DNA of 64,000 bases from Roseovarius sp. THAF9 (GTDB lineage Bacteria; Pseudomonadota; Alphaproteobacteria; Rhodobacterales; Rhodobacteraceae): positions 3,378,001-3,442,000 of the forward strand of contig NZ_CP045404.1 of assembly GCF_009363715.1 (NCBI RefSeq). Direction: 5' to 3'. Under the pieces are notes generated by a model. It saw nothing but the letters and a program-made list of their open reading frames with translations, searched no databases and was not told the DNA's origin. The position numbers and the translations under genes are program-made. Positions 42,458-51,827 of the stretch are shown here, in pieces (within the stretch, counting starts at the first letter, position 1; each line of letters begins with the position of its first letter).

Positions 42458-43804
42458 CTACCCCAGGAACACCTTGTCGCTCGGATACCGCACCCTTGGC
42501 CGGCTCTTCGCCGCCAGGAAGAAACCCAGCGTCAGCGGCCCCACCCGGCCCAAAAACATCACCGCGATGATCACAGTCCGCCCCAGCCAGTTCAACTCGC
42601 CCGTCGCCCCGTGCGACAGCCCCACCGTGCCAAAGGCCGAGGCCACCTCGAACGCCAGGTCCCGGAACGCGATGTTCTGCGTCGCCGTCAGCACGAACAG
42701 GCTCGCGAACATCAACAACCCGCTGATCGTTGCCAGCGCCATCACCTTCAGCACCTGGTCCAGTTCCAGGCTCCGCCCGAAGACATGCAGCGCCGGCCGC
42801 CTTTGGAAAAACGCCGCTGTCGCCAGCAGCATCACGATCAGCGATGTCACCTTGATGCCCCCGGCAGTCGAGGTCGACCCGCCCCCAACGATCATCAACA
42901 TGATGGTCAGCAGGGTCGTCCCATCCCCCATCGCGGCGGTGTCTATCGTGTTGAACCCCGCCGTGCGCGGCGTCACCCCCTGGAACCAGCTGGCCCACAG
43001 CTTGTCGCCCGTGCTCTCCAGCGCGCCCAGGGTGCGCGGGTTGTCCCATTCCAGCAATGCGAAACAAACCACACCGATCACGATCAGCCACAGCGTCCCC
43101 GCGATCATCAGCTTGGAATGCAGCGACAGCTTCCGCCAATTGCGATTCTGATAGATGTCGCCCACCACGATAAAGCCGAGCCCGCCAAGGATGAACATCA
43201 CCGTCACCGTCAGGTTGACCACCGGGTTCCCGACCCAGTCCGACAGGCTGTCAGGTTGCAGGGCAAAGCCTGCGTTGTTGAAGGCCGAGATGCTGTGAAA
43301 AATCGCATGCCACAGCCCCGCGCCCCAGCCCATCTCGGGCACGAAGACAAAACCCAGCAGCACCGCGCCCACCGCCTCGCATCCCAGCGCCACGTAAAGG
43401 ATGATCCGAACCAGCCGGCCCAGGTTGCTGATCGTCGCCTGGTTCAGGTCCTCGCGCAGCATCACCTTGTGCGGCATCCCTATGGGAATGCCGAACGCCG
43501 TCAGGATAAGGACCGCGAACACCATCAGCCCCAAGCCCCCGAACTGCATCAGGCAGGCGATGATGATCTGCCCCAACAGGGTGAAATCCGATCCGGTATC
43601 GACCACCACCAACCCCGTCACCGTGACCGCCGAGGTCGCGGTAAAGATCGCCTCGCCCAAGCCCACCTTGCCTTGATGAGACACCGGCAGCCACAACAGC
43701 AACGCGCCCAGAGCGATGACAAGCAGATACATCACCGCTAGCACCGCCGGCGGCGACAGGCTCAGCCGGGTCGACCCCAGCTTGATCGACGATCTGCGCG
43801 CCAC
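42458..43804 (-). CDS. ktrB: TrkH/KtrB-family potassium uptake channel subunit
   Basis: 448 residues with about ten hydrophobic helices in four M1-P-M2 repeats. The four selectivity-filter loops are visible: TATSAVTVTGLVVVD, SISAFNNAGFALQPD, GVTPRTAGFNTID and ASAFGTVGLSHGATG, each with the single conserved Gly typical of Trk/Ktr/HKT channels. The length fits KtrB better than TrkH. GTG 43804 follows the KtrA stop by one base, so the two are coupled and form the usual channel plus regulatory-ring complex. The energy source in Ktr systems is often sodium-dependent; not determinable here. Confidence 0.9.
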   Translation of the reverse strand: MARRSSIKLGSTRLSLSPPAVLAVMYLLVIALGALLLWLPVSHQGKVGLGEAIFTATSAVTVTGLVVVDTGSDFTLLGQIIIACLMQFGGLGLMVFAVLILTAFGIPIGMPHKVMLREDLNQATISNLGRLVRIILYVALGCEAVGAVLLGFVFVPEMGWGAGLWHAIFHSISAFNNAGFALQPDSLSDWVGNPVVNLTVTVMFILGGLGFIVVGDIYQNRNWRKLSLHSKLMIAGTLWLIVIGVVCFALLEWDNPRTLGALESTGDKLWASWFQGVTPRTAGFNTIDTAAMGDGTTLLTIMLMIVGGGSTSTAGGIKVTSLIVMLLATAAFFQRRPALHVFGRSLELDQVLKVMALATISGLLMFASLFVLTATQNIAFRDLAFEVASAFGTVGLSHGATGELNWLGRTVIIAVMFLGRVGPLTLGFFLAAKSRPRVRYPSDKVFLG

Positions 43805-43805
43805 C

Positions 43806-44462
43806 TCAGAGGCTCGCGGAGAAGTCGCGCAGGTTGTTGCGTTCTCCCAGCATCAGCAGCAGGTCGTCGGTCTTCAGCGTGCAATCGTCCCCGTCGCGGC
43901 CGATAAACTTCGTCCCGCGCATCACCCCAAGGCAGCGCAACTCGAATTTGTCCGCATGGCCCAGCTCGGACAGTTTCTTGTCCTCCACCTCCTCGGGCAC
44001 CTTCAGGTTCACCACGAAGAACCCGTTGCCCAGCCCTACGTAATCGCGCACCAGCGGGTTGTGCATCACCTGCGCGATCCGCTGGCCTATTTCCACCTCG
44101 GGGTGAATCACCCGATCCACGCCGATCCGCGACAGGATGCGGTGATGCGTCCGGCTGGTGGCCTTGGCCCAGACCGCGCCCGCGCCCACCTGCCGCAGAT
44201 TCACCGCCGCCAGGATACTCGACTCCAGATTGTCGCCCACCGCCACCAGCGCCATGTCGACCTCGCCCAGGCCCGCTTCCTTCAGCGCCTCGTCGTCGCG
44301 CGCGTCTAGGATGATCGCCTCACCCAGCTTATCAGCATGGCGGCTGACGCGGGTCTCGTCGATATCCACGCCGATCACGTGATTCCCGAACCGTTCCAGC
44401 TCGGTCGCCACCGTGCTGCCGAAATTCCCAAGGCCGATCACGGCGAAACTGCGATGTGACAT
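43806..44462 (-). CDS. ktrA: KtrA/TrkA-type RCK regulatory subunit
   Basis: 218 residues: one RCK-N Rossmann domain (FAVIGLGNFGSTVATELERFGNHVIGVDID, with DARDDEALKEAGLGEVDMALVAVGDN) and one RCK-C domain (FFVVNLKVPEEVEDKKLSELGH to LLLMLGERNNL). A single RCK unit is the KtrA size; TrkA proteins have two. It binds nucleotides and gates the KtrB channel as a cytoplasmic ring. The start is ATG 44462, with AAGGGGA upstream. It is first in the operon with ktrB. Confidence 0.9.
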   Translation of the reverse strand: MSHRSFAVIGLGNFGSTVATELERFGNHVIGVDIDETRVSRHADKLGEAIILDARDDEALKEAGLGEVDMALVAVGDNLESSILAAVNLRQVGAGAVWAKATSRTHHRILSRIGVDRVIHPEVEIGQRIAQVMHNPLVRDYVGLGNGFFVVNLKVPEEVEDKKLSELGHADKFELRCLGVMRGTKFIGRDGDDCTLKTDDLLLMLGERNNLRDFSASL

Positions 44463-44756
44463 GGGGTCCCCTTCCTGTTCGCACGCAAACGCGCATAACC
44501 GTGCGCCGGTTCCGCAACCGCCATGGAACCCGGCTTCCGGACGGGCAATCTGGCGCGCCACAATCCCGCCACAATTGCCGGTTTAGCGGTCGGGGCGCGC
44601 AGAACCACTACATGTGCCCCGAATTATTGAAGAATGACTTCAAAATCTTTGAAAATAAACACTTTATTCAAATGACCCCCTGTGCTACCGTTTTCACTAA
44701 TAAATAAGGCCAGCCGAAAAATCGGCGGTTGAACGAGGCAGAGAAAGAGCAGTTCC
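44463..44756. other. Divergent promoter region ktrA / D,D-carboxypeptidase
   Basis: This 294-bp gap between divergent genes has an AT-rich right half (44620-44710) that probably holds the carboxypeptidase promoter. No operator palindrome or small gene was recognised. Confidence 0.4.
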
Positions 44757-46238
44757 ATGAGAACGCGGAGCAGGCAGCCCATCCGTTGGGGTCTGGTGGC
44801 TTTGGCCACCATATGGATGATGGTTATCGTACCGCTAAGCGCGGTCGCGGCCCCCTACGCAGCTTTGGTGATGGACGCACGATCCGGCGAGGTGCTTCAT
44901 TCGCGCAACGCCGACACCCGCCTTCACCCGGCATCGCTGACCAAGATGATGACCCTCTACGTGGTCTTCGAGGCGGTCGAGAACGGCGAGATCACCCTCG
45001 ACACACCCGTGCGCATTTCAAAACATGCGGCCAGCGAGCCGCCGTCGAAACTCGGCCTGCGCTCGGGCTCGACGATCAAGCTGCGCTATCTCATCCGCGC
45101 CGCCGCGGTCAAATCTGCCAACGACGCCGCCACCGCTTTGGGCGAGGCGATCGAAGGTTCCGAGGCCGCCTTCGCCCGGCGCATGAACCGCACCGCCAAG
45201 TCGCTCGGCATGACGCGCACGACCTTCAAGAACGCCCACGGCCTGACCGAAAAGGGCCACCTGTCGACGGCCCGCGACATGACCCTGCTGGGCCGGCACC
45301 TGTTCTACGACTACCCGGAATACTACAACCTCTTCTCCCGAGTGACCGCCAATGCGGGCATCAAGAAGGTCTATCACACCAACCGCCGCCTGCTGCGCGA
45401 CTACAGCGGCGCCGACGGCATCAAGACCGGCTACACCCGTGCCGCGGGCTTCAACCTCACGGCCAGCGCGGAACGTGGCGGCGAGCGCATCATCGCCACC
45501 GTCTTCGGCGGCCGCTCCACCGCGTCGCGCAACGCCAAGGTGGCCGAACTGCTGGACCTCGGCTTCCGCCGCGCCCCCAGCCGCGTCGCCGTGAACCGCC
45601 CCTCGAAACCCGCCTACATGGGCAAGATCGGCCCCGCCGACAATCACTCCGTCCCCGGCGGCAAGGGCCGCACCGTGCGCCTCGCCTCCGCCGCCGCGGT
45701 CAAGAAATCCCTCCGCCCGCAGCGCCGCCCCGGCGAGGCTGTTGTGGCCGACGCCACACCCGATGTGGGCAACAAGAAAGACATCGAAAAGGCGCTGCTG
45801 GCCGCAGCCGAGACCATCACCGAGGACGCCACGCCGCCCGCCGCCCAAGGCAGCGCCACGCCCACGGCGACGCCCAAGGCCCGGCCCAAGGACCTCGTTC
45901 TGGCGAGCGTCGACTCCAAGGTACAGACCACGCCCAAGGCCAAGGAGCCCGCTGGCGACCCTGTGCAAAAGGTCGTCACCCGGATCTCCACCTCCGGCGG
46001 CCGCCACTGGGGCATCAATGTCGGCCGTTATCCTTCGGAATACAAGGCCCGCAAGGTCCTGCTGAAAACCGCCCTGAACGAGATGGAGACGCTCGACGGT
46101 TCGCTCCGCAAGGTGGTCAAGCGCTCCACCGGGTTCGAGGCGAATTTCATGGGTATGACCCGCGAAAGCGCCGACCTCGCCTGCCGCCGCCTGCAGGCCA
46201 AGCAGATCACCTGTTTCATGATCGACCCCGGCGCTTAA
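44757..46238 (+). CDS. D-alanyl-D-alanine carboxypeptidase with C-terminal SPOR domain
   Basis: Removes the terminal D-Ala of peptidoglycan pentapeptides in the periplasm. 493 residues: signal/anchor (about 10-32), then an S11 penicillin-binding catalytic domain with all three motifs, S60-L-T-K63, S120-A-N122 and K223-T-G225, then a Pro/Ala/Thr-rich linker (about 330-405), and a SPOR domain (about 410-490, WGINVGRYPSEYKARKVLLKTALNEM) that binds denuded glycan at septa. The DacF-like plus SPOR layout is common in Rhodobacteraceae. No C-terminal amphipathic anchor like that of PBP5 is present. A terminator follows at 46258. Confidence 0.93.
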   Translation: MRTRSRQPIRWGLVALATIWMMVIVPLSAVAAPYAALVMDARSGEVLHSRNADTRLHPASLTKMMTLYVVFEAVENGEITLDTPVRISKHAASEPPSKLGLRSGSTIKLRYLIRAAAVKSANDAATALGEAIEGSEAAFARRMNRTAKSLGMTRTTFKNAHGLTEKGHLSTARDMTLLGRHLFYDYPEYYNLFSRVTANAGIKKVYHTNRRLLRDYSGADGIKTGYTRAAGFNLTASAERGGERIIATVFGGRSTASRNAKVAELLDLGFRRAPSRVAVNRPSKPAYMGKIGPADNHSVPGGKGRTVRLASAAAVKKSLRPQRRPGEAVVADATPDVGNKKDIEKALLAAAETITEDATPPAAQGSATPTATPKARPKDLVLASVDSKVQTTPKAKEPAGDPVQKVVTRISTSGGRHWGINVGRYPSEYKARKVLLKTALNEMETLDGSLRKVVKRSTGFEANFMGMTRESADLACRRLQAKQITCFMIDPGA

Positions 46239-46257
46239 CGCCAAACCCGATCCAGAG

Positions 46258-46290
46258 AACGCCTGCGCCTCCTTCCGCACAGGCGTTTGC
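46258..46290 (+). terminator. Intrinsic terminator after D,D-carboxypeptidase gene
   Basis: Arms AACGCCTGCGC and GCACAGGCGTT (one mismatch) enclose an eight-base loop. The T-tract is short (GTTTGCCC), so it is a moderate terminator. Confidence 0.65.
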
Positions 46291-46312
46291 CCTTCCGGCC
46301 CCTACCCCCGGC

Positions 46313-46337
46313 TTTCACTGTTCCAAAAATAATCAAG
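46313..46337 (+). repeat. Copy 3 of the conserved 3'-flank motif
   Basis: The core GTTCCAAAAATAATCAAG has a few changes from the copies at 7476 and 27425. It lies beyond the terminator of a plus-strand gene and 42 bp before the ccoS stop, in the same orientation as the other two. Confidence 0.7.
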
Positions 46338-46378
46338 ATACCACGGACGCCACCGGCACGCCGCTCTACAGCGGTGCG

Positions 46379-46537
46379 CTACCGCTTCGGCTTGTCGTCG
46401 TAAGTGTCGCTCAGGATGCGCTGCGCATTGCCCTCTGGGTCGTCATACTGGTTGCTGCGCACCGTCCACACGAAAAACGCCAGCCCCAGCCCCCCCAGGA
46501 TCAGCGAGATCGGTATCAGATAAGCCAGAATGGTCAT
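46379..46537 (-). CDS. ccoS: cbb3-type cytochrome oxidase assembly protein CcoS
   Basis: A 52-residue protein reading MTILAYLIPISLILGGLG at the start: one membrane helix (about 4-24), then VWTVRSNQYDDPEGNAQRIL, the conserved D-x-x-G segment of CcoS. It is needed for insertion of haem and copper into CcoN in Rhodobacter. Its ATG overlaps the CcoI stop (ATGA at 46534-46537), so it is last in the ccoGHIS operon. Confidence 0.93.
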   Translation of the reverse strand: MTILAYLIPISLILGGLGLAFFVWTVRSNQYDDPEGNAQRILSDTYDDKPKR

Positions 46538-48729
46538 GCCCGCCTCCCCGACAGCCTTAGCGCGTTCAGCGACACGGTAATCGAACTCGCCGACATCGCC
46601 AAGGCCGCGATCAACGGCGTGGCCAGCCCCGCGACCGCCAGCGGCACCGCGATGACGTTATAAAGCGTCGCCAACCGGAAATTCTCGGTGATCCGCCGCC
46701 GCGCCTTCCGCGCCACGACCAACGCGTCGGCCAGCGGGCTCAGGTCCGTACCGAGCAGCACCACGTCGCTCGCCACCCGCGCGGCATCCAATGCCGAGGC
46801 GGGCGAGATCGACACATGCGCCGCCGCCAGCGCCGCGGTGTCATTCAGCCCGTCGCCCACCATCAGAACGCGGCTGCCCGTGTCGGACAATTCCGCCACG
46901 ATCCGCCCCTTGTCCTCGGGCAGCACGCCCGCGTTCCACGCCTCAATCCCCAACCGCTCCGCCAGCGCCTTCACCGCCGGCTCCGTGTCGCCCGACACCA
47001 GCCAAACGGCCTTGCCCGCGCGCAACAACGCCGCCACGGCCTCCTCCGCGCCCGGCCGCAACGCATCCTCGAACGTCAGCGCCACTGGCGCCGCCGCCCC
47101 GATCTTCAGATAGGTCGCCGTCTCGGCACACGGCTCCGCCCCGACCCAGGCCGCCCGGCCCAGCCGCACGTCCAGGTCGCCCACGCGCCCCGACACGCCA
47201 TAGCCCGGCACCTCGGCAATCCTTGTCACGTCCGCAGGCTTCGCCTCCGCCTCACCCAGCGCCTTGGCAATCGCCCGCGCCAGCGGATGCGCCGAACCCC
47301 GCGCCAGCGCCAGCGCTACCCCCCGCGCCGCATCGTCCAGAACGTCCGCGTTGGTCAGCACCGGTACCCCGGCGGTCAGCGTCCCGGTCTTGTCGAACAC
47401 CACGGTATCGACCTCCGCCAACCGCTCCAGCGCGGTCTCGTGCTTGATCAACATCCCCTTGCGAAACAGCCGCCCCGACGCCGCCGTCGTGACCGCAGGC
47501 ACCGCAAGACCCAGGGCACAGGGGCAGGTGATGATCAGCACCGCCGCCGCGATATTGAGCGCCGTGCGCATGTCGAACGTGTAAAGAAACCAGCCCGCAA
47601 AGGCCAAGGCGGACAGGATATGCACCCCCGGCGCATAAAGCTTCGCCGCCCGATCCGCCAACGAGGTATAGCGCGACCGCCCCGACTCCGCGATGGCCAC
47701 CAGATCCGCCATCCGGTGCAGCGACGTCTCCGCCCCCACCGCGCTCGCGCGGATCCGCAGCGGCCCGGTCAGGTTCACTTCGCCCGCCGACACCGCCTGC
47801 CCCGGCCCGGCGAAAACCGGCACGGTCTCGCCCGTCAACAGCGACCGGTCCAGCTCGGACGTGCCTTCGACGATCTCGCCATCCACCGGCACGCGCCCCC
47901 CGGCCCGCACCAGCAGCACGTCGCCAACCGCCAGTTCCGCGATGGGGCGTTCGACCTCCGTACCGTCCTCGATCCGCCACGCGCGCGGCACTTCCAGCGC
48001 CGTTAACTCCTCGGCCGCCGACCGCGCCACGGCGCGCGTCCGGTGATCCAGGTACCGCCCCGCCAACAGGAAGAAGACAAGCGCAATCGCCGCGTCGAAA
48101 TAGGCGTGATGCCCCGACAGCGCCGTTTCCCAAAGCGACGTCACCACCGCCAGCGCCACGGCCAGCGTGATCGGCACGTCCATGTTCAGCCGCCCCTGCC
48201 GCAGCGCACTCCACGCGTTGCGATAGAACGGCACGCCGCAGAACGCCACGGCGGGCAAGGCAATCGCCGCCGAAATCCAGTGAAACATATCCCGCGTCGC
48301 GTCATCGGCGCCGGACCAGACCGACACCGACAGCAGCATCACGTTCATCGCGGCAAAGCCCGCAACCGCCAGCCGCATCAGCAAGTCGCGCCCGGCCTTG
48401 TCCGTCGCCGTGGCGTTCAGCGTACCGGGGTCCAGCTCATGCGCCTCGTATCCCAGCCCTTCGACCAGCCCCACCATCTCGGCGGGCGTCACCTCGGCCT
48501 CAGCGTCGATGCTCGCCCGTTTCAGCGTCAGGTTCACCCGCGCCGAGCGCACACCGGGATGCGCGTTCAGCCCGTCCTCGATCTTGGAAATGCACGCCGC
48601 GCAATGAATCGTCGGCAGCGACAGCGCGATCTGCCCTGCCTCCGGCGCGACCTCCACGTCGTCGGCACCGGGGGCCGCCGCACAAGCCGGGCAGCCCATC
48701 GCCGCCTGATGCCGCATCGCCACGGTCAC
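46534..48729 (-). CDS. ccoI: Copper-translocating P1B-type ATPase CcoI
   Basis: 731 residues. Supplies copper for the CuB centre of the cbb3 oxidase. The N-terminus has CPAC (about 13-16) and a heavy-metal-associated domain with HCAACI (about 42-47). Eight membrane helices are predicted. The ion-binding motif TCPCALGLAVP lies before the phosphorylation site DKTGTLTAG, with the actuator loop LLTGETVPV, and GDGLNDTAAL near the end. The GTG start 48729 overlaps the FixH/CcoH stop (GTGA), giving full coupling; ATG 48717 is an alternative start. It matches FixI/CcoI rather than a detoxifying CopA mainly by context. Confidence 0.93.
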   Translation of the reverse strand: MTVAMRHQAAMGCPACAAAPGADDVEVAPEAGQIALSLPTIHCAACISKIEDGLNAHPGVRSARVNLTLKRASIDAEAEVTPAEMVGLVEGLGYEAHELDPGTLNATATDKAGRDLLMRLAVAGFAAMNVMLLSVSVWSGADDATRDMFHWISAAIALPAVAFCGVPFYRNAWSALRQGRLNMDVPITLAVALAVVTSLWETALSGHHAYFDAAIALVFFLLAGRYLDHRTRAVARSAAEELTALEVPRAWRIEDGTEVERPIAELAVGDVLLVRAGGRVPVDGEIVEGTSELDRSLLTGETVPVFAGPGQAVSAGEVNLTGPLRIRASAVGAETSLHRMADLVAIAESGRSRYTSLADRAAKLYAPGVHILSALAFAGWFLYTFDMRTALNIAAAVLIITCPCALGLAVPAVTTAASGRLFRKGMLIKHETALERLAEVDTVVFDKTGTLTAGVPVLTNADVLDDAARGVALALARGSAHPLARAIAKALGEAEAKPADVTRIAEVPGYGVSGRVGDLDVRLGRAAWVGAEPCAETATYLKIGAAAPVALTFEDALRPGAEEAVAALLRAGKAVWLVSGDTEPAVKALAERLGIEAWNAGVLPEDKGRIVAELSDTGSRVLMVGDGLNDTAALAAAHVSISPASALDAARVASDVVLLGTDLSPLADALVVARKARRRITENFRLATLYNVIAVPLAVAGLATPLIAALAMSASSITVSLNALRLSGRRA

Positions 48730-49193
48730 GCACCGCTCTCCTTGATCAGCACCACGCGCTGCTGAAACACCGTGCCGTCCTCGGCCCGCGCTTCCATGCG
48801 GATGTTCCAGTTGCCCGCACCCAGCGGCACCGTGGCAAAATACGCCTCGCCGTCGAACCGGAATTCGGGCGTCACGTCATCCTGCACATGGGTCGCCCGC
48901 CCCACCGTGGCATCGAGCGCCGCCACTTCCACCGGCTGGCCGTCCGCATCGGTGATCTTCAACTCCAGCAGACCCGCCTTGTGCGTGGCCGCCACGCTCC
49001 AACCCAGCGCCTCCTGCGCGTCGCGCCGGTCATCGAAACTCTGGCTGGCGACGTAAGAATTCTTCGTCTCCAGCCCCGGAAAGGTCTTCACCGCCGAAAA
49101 CGCCAATATCAGGTTCACCGCGATGATGATCGAAAACGCACCGGCAAAACCTGCAAAGACGTGCCATCCCTTGATCGTGAAATCGCGTTTCAT
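48726..49193 (-). CDS. ccoH: cbb3 oxidase assembly protein CcoH (FixH)
   Basis: 155 residues: a basic N-terminus (MKRDFTIKGWHVFAGFAGAF), a single membrane helix about 12-34 (FAGAFSIIIAVNLILAFSAV), and a periplasmic beta-rich domain with KNSYVASQSFDDRRDAQEALGW, the typical FixH signature after the anchor. It stabilises assembly of the oxidase subunits. It overlaps ccoG at its start (ATGA) and ccoI at its end. Confidence 0.92.
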   Translation of the reverse strand: MKRDFTIKGWHVFAGFAGAFSIIIAVNLILAFSAVKTFPGLETKNSYVASQSFDDRRDAQEALGWSVAATHKAGLLELKITDADGQPVEVAALDATVGRATHVQDDVTPEFRFDGEAYFATVPLGAGNWNIRMEARAEDGTVFQQRVVLIKESGA

Positions 49194-50758
49194 TCGCCCC
49201 TCCCGTTGAACACCGTGTCCTTGTGGGCGCGGTCCCCGTTCGAGATATCTTCGACCCACAGGCGCACGTCCGTCGCATCGCTCTGCGCCGCGTCCGATCC
49301 CGGCGGCGCAATCAGGTAGACGCGCTGCAAATAGGTCTCGTTGGCGGGCACCTCTACCGTTTCATAGGGGGTTCCTTCAAGCTGCACGCGAATGGCCGGG
49401 TCGCCCTTGGCCGAAATCCGCATGGGCCGCGCCTCGCCATGCTTGTTGCGCAGCCGCACCTCGTAGGTGTTGCGGATCGACCCGTCCGACAACGTGACGA
49501 AGGTCGGGTTGCGCACCGGCGCCACCGTCAGGTCGATATCCGCGCGGATGAACAGCGCAAACAGCAGCCCCGCCCCCACCAGCGACCACAACGAGGTATA
49601 CATGATCGTGCGGGGGCGCAGGATATGCTTCATCACCGGCTTGGGCGGCTTGCCCTCGCGCTCGCGCTCCTCGTCGGTCAGCGCCATGTAGTCGATCAGG
49701 CCGCGCGGCTTGCCGATCTTGGCCATGATGTCGTCGCAGGCGTCGATGCACAGGCCGCAGGTGATGCACTCCATCTGCTGCCCGTCGCGGATGTCGATCC
49801 CCATCGGGCAGACATTCACGCAGGCCATGCAGTCGATGCAGTCGCCCGGCCCCTTCGCCGCCGCCGCGGCATCGGGCACCATGTCGCTCTCGTTGTTCGG
49901 CACCGGCGTTCGGGCATAGCTGCCGCCCGCCGTCCCCCCGGCCGCGTGCGAGGCCGCCTCGGCCTTGACCGCATCCTCGGTCTGCCGCCGCCGCACGTTG
50001 CCCTTGCCCCTCGGCTCGCCCCGCCAGTACCGGTAGCCGATGGTCAGCGTGTCCTCGTCCATCATCGCCGCCTGGATACGCGGCCACGGGCAGGCATAGA
50101 TGCAAATCTGCTCACGCGCGAACCCGCCGAAAAAGAACGTCGTGGCGGTCAGGATCGCAATGGTCGTATAGGCGATGGGATGCGCGTTCAGCGTGAACAG
50201 ATCCACCAGCAGCGTCGGCGCATCGGTGAAATAGAACACCCACGCGCCCCCAGTGGCCACCGCGATCAGCAGCCACAGCGCCCACTTGGTCAGCCGCAGC
50301 CGCAGCTTGCGGGCATCCAGTTTCTTTTGCCGGTGCAGCCGCAGCCGCGCGTTGCGATCCCCCTCGACCCAGCGTTCCACCAGGATGAACAGGTCCGTCC
50401 ACACCGTCTGCGGGCAGGCATAGCCGCACCACACCCGCCCCAGCGCCGAGGTGAACAGGAACAATCCCAGCCCCGCCATCACCAGCAATCCGGCCACGAA
50501 ATAGAATTCGTGCGGCCAGATCTCGATCCAGAAGAAAAAGAACCGCCGGTTCGCCATGTCCACCAGCACCGCCTGGTCGGGCAGCGACGGCCCCCGGTCC
50601 CATCGGATCCACGGCGTGACGTAATAGATCCCCAGCGTAAAGATCATCAGGATCCACTTGAAATTGCGGAACCAGCCGCTCACGCGTTTGGGAAAGACAG
50701 GCTCCCGCGCGGCGTAAAGGCTCTGCGGGGTCTCGGGAGAATCAGATGTAGAGGACAC
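49190..50758 (-). CDS. ccoG: Cytochrome c oxidase accessory protein CcoG (FixG/RdxA)
   Basis: 522-residue membrane ferredoxin-like protein thought to reduce copper during cbb3 assembly. About five membrane helices. Cysteine motifs in the membrane part are CGYACPQTVW and CIYACPWPRIQ; the cytoplasmic ferredoxin domain has CIDCMACVNVCP and CITCGLCIDAC for two 4Fe-4S clusters; a C-terminal IgG-like FixG domain (about 410-522) closes it. It is the first gene of ccoGHIS, and a near-perfect FNR box lies about 69 bp upstream at 50827. Confidence 0.94.
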   Translation of the reverse strand: MSSTSDSPETPQSLYAAREPVFPKRVSGWFRNFKWILMIFTLGIYYVTPWIRWDRGPSLPDQAVLVDMANRRFFFFWIEIWPHEFYFVAGLLVMAGLGLFLFTSALGRVWCGYACPQTVWTDLFILVERWVEGDRNARLRLHRQKKLDARKLRLRLTKWALWLLIAVATGGAWVFYFTDAPTLLVDLFTLNAHPIAYTTIAILTATTFFFGGFAREQICIYACPWPRIQAAMMDEDTLTIGYRYWRGEPRGKGNVRRRQTEDAVKAEAASHAAGGTAGGSYARTPVPNNESDMVPDAAAAAKGPGDCIDCMACVNVCPMGIDIRDGQQMECITCGLCIDACDDIMAKIGKPRGLIDYMALTDEEREREGKPPKPVMKHILRPRTIMYTSLWSLVGAGLLFALFIRADIDLTVAPVRNPTFVTLSDGSIRNTYEVRLRNKHGEARPMRISAKGDPAIRVQLEGTPYETVEVPANETYLQRVYLIAPPGSDAAQSDATDVRLWVEDISNGDRAHKDTVFNGRGE

Positions 50759-50826
50759 GGATAGCTCTCGCTCCGATAAAGGTCTGTTGCGCCAGCCCGT
50801 TCTGGCACGACGGTTGTTCCAAAACC

Positions 50827-50840
50827 TTGACTCAGATCAA
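50827..50840. promoter_or_regulatory. FNR/FnrL box upstream of ccoG
   Basis: TTGAC-TCAG-ATCAA matches the FNR consensus TTGAT-N4-ATCAA in nine of ten positions and is centred about 75 bp before ccoG. It overlaps the last codons of the lysR gene. It implies oxygen-responsive expression of ccoGHIS. Confidence 0.75.
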
Positions 50841-51730
50841 CCCTTTTCGTCGCAGGGCGCGTCCTTCTGACGGCGCAGCCACGTCACGAATTGACGCGCC
50901 TTCGGGCGCAAGACACCGGGCCGGGTGACGATATGATACCCCGTCTCACCCGCATCCCGAAAGAGCAGCTTCAGCCGCCCCGCATCCAGTTCCGCCTGGA
51001 CCGAGGACATGGCGGTGCTGATGATCCCCTGCCCCACGCGGGCGCCTTCCAGCATCAGGTTGCCGGGCACCTGCGTCACGCTCTTGGCGCGGCCCTCGGT
51101 GACGCCGTGCTTGCGCAGCCAGTCGGTGGATTCCGACGTGCCAAGCTCCTCCAACCACGGATAGTCCAGCAAATGCTCGGGCCGGGTGATCTCGCAGTCG
51201 CCCACCAGCTTGGGCGCGGCGGTGATCACGATATCCGAGGGCACCAGCATTTCCACCTCCAGCCCCGGCCAGTTGCCGTCGCCAAAGCGCAGCGCAACGT
51301 CATAGCCCCCCGGCGTCAGCTCGTGCAGCTCCGCCGACGGGTTGATCATCAAATCGATGCCGGGGTGCCGCGTCTGGAAATCTATCAGCCGCGGCATCAG
51401 CCACGTCGTCGCGAACAGCTGCGTGGTGGACACCTGCACCGCCCGGTCCGCATCCGCCCCGGTCAGCGCATCGACACTGCGCGCGATGGTGTCGAACCCG
51501 GTCTTCAGCGCATCGGCCAGTTCGCGGCCCTCGGTGGTCAGCTGCAACTTGCGCCCGCTGCGGTCCACCAGCGGCACGCCCATCCTGCCCTCCAGCGCCT
51601 TGACCTGCTGGCTGATCGCCGCGTGGCTGACGTTCAGCGCCGCGCCCGCTGCCTGCGCCGAGCCGGTCTCGGCAAGGGCCGCGAACGCGCGCAAGGCCGT
51701 CAGGGGCGGGAGGTTAAGCCAATCCGTCAT
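50837..51730 (-). CDS. LysR-family transcriptional regulator (GcvA-like)
   Basis: 297 residues. The N-terminal HTH reads LTALRAFAALAETGSAQAAGAALNVSHAAISQQVKALEGRMGVPLVDR, followed by a periplasmic-binding-like effector domain (about 90-290). The order PPLTALRAF is typical of GcvA-like regulators. It is divergent from a 51-residue DUF1127-like gene. Its target is unknown. It sits between the two cbb3 gene blocks without obvious link to respiration. The stop lies within the ccoG FNR box. Confidence 0.88.
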   Translation of the reverse strand: MTDWLNLPPLTALRAFAALAETGSAQAAGAALNVSHAAISQQVKALEGRMGVPLVDRSGRKLQLTTEGRELADALKTGFDTIARSVDALTGADADRAVQVSTTQLFATTWLMPRLIDFQTRHPGIDLMINPSAELHELTPGGYDVALRFGDGNWPGLEVEMLVPSDIVITAAPKLVGDCEITRPEHLLDYPWLEELGTSESTDWLRKHGVTEGRAKSVTQVPGNLMLEGARVGQGIISTAMSSVQAELDAGRLKLLFRDAGETGYHIVTRPGVLRPKARQFVTWLRRQKDAPCDEKG

Positions 51731-51827
51731 GTAATCTCATCTTACATATCTGAATTTTTCCTGAGTCGCAATAGCACGCTATAGCTGCCAGATTGAGGCT
51801 ATCACACGAACCCGAAAGGAACACGAC

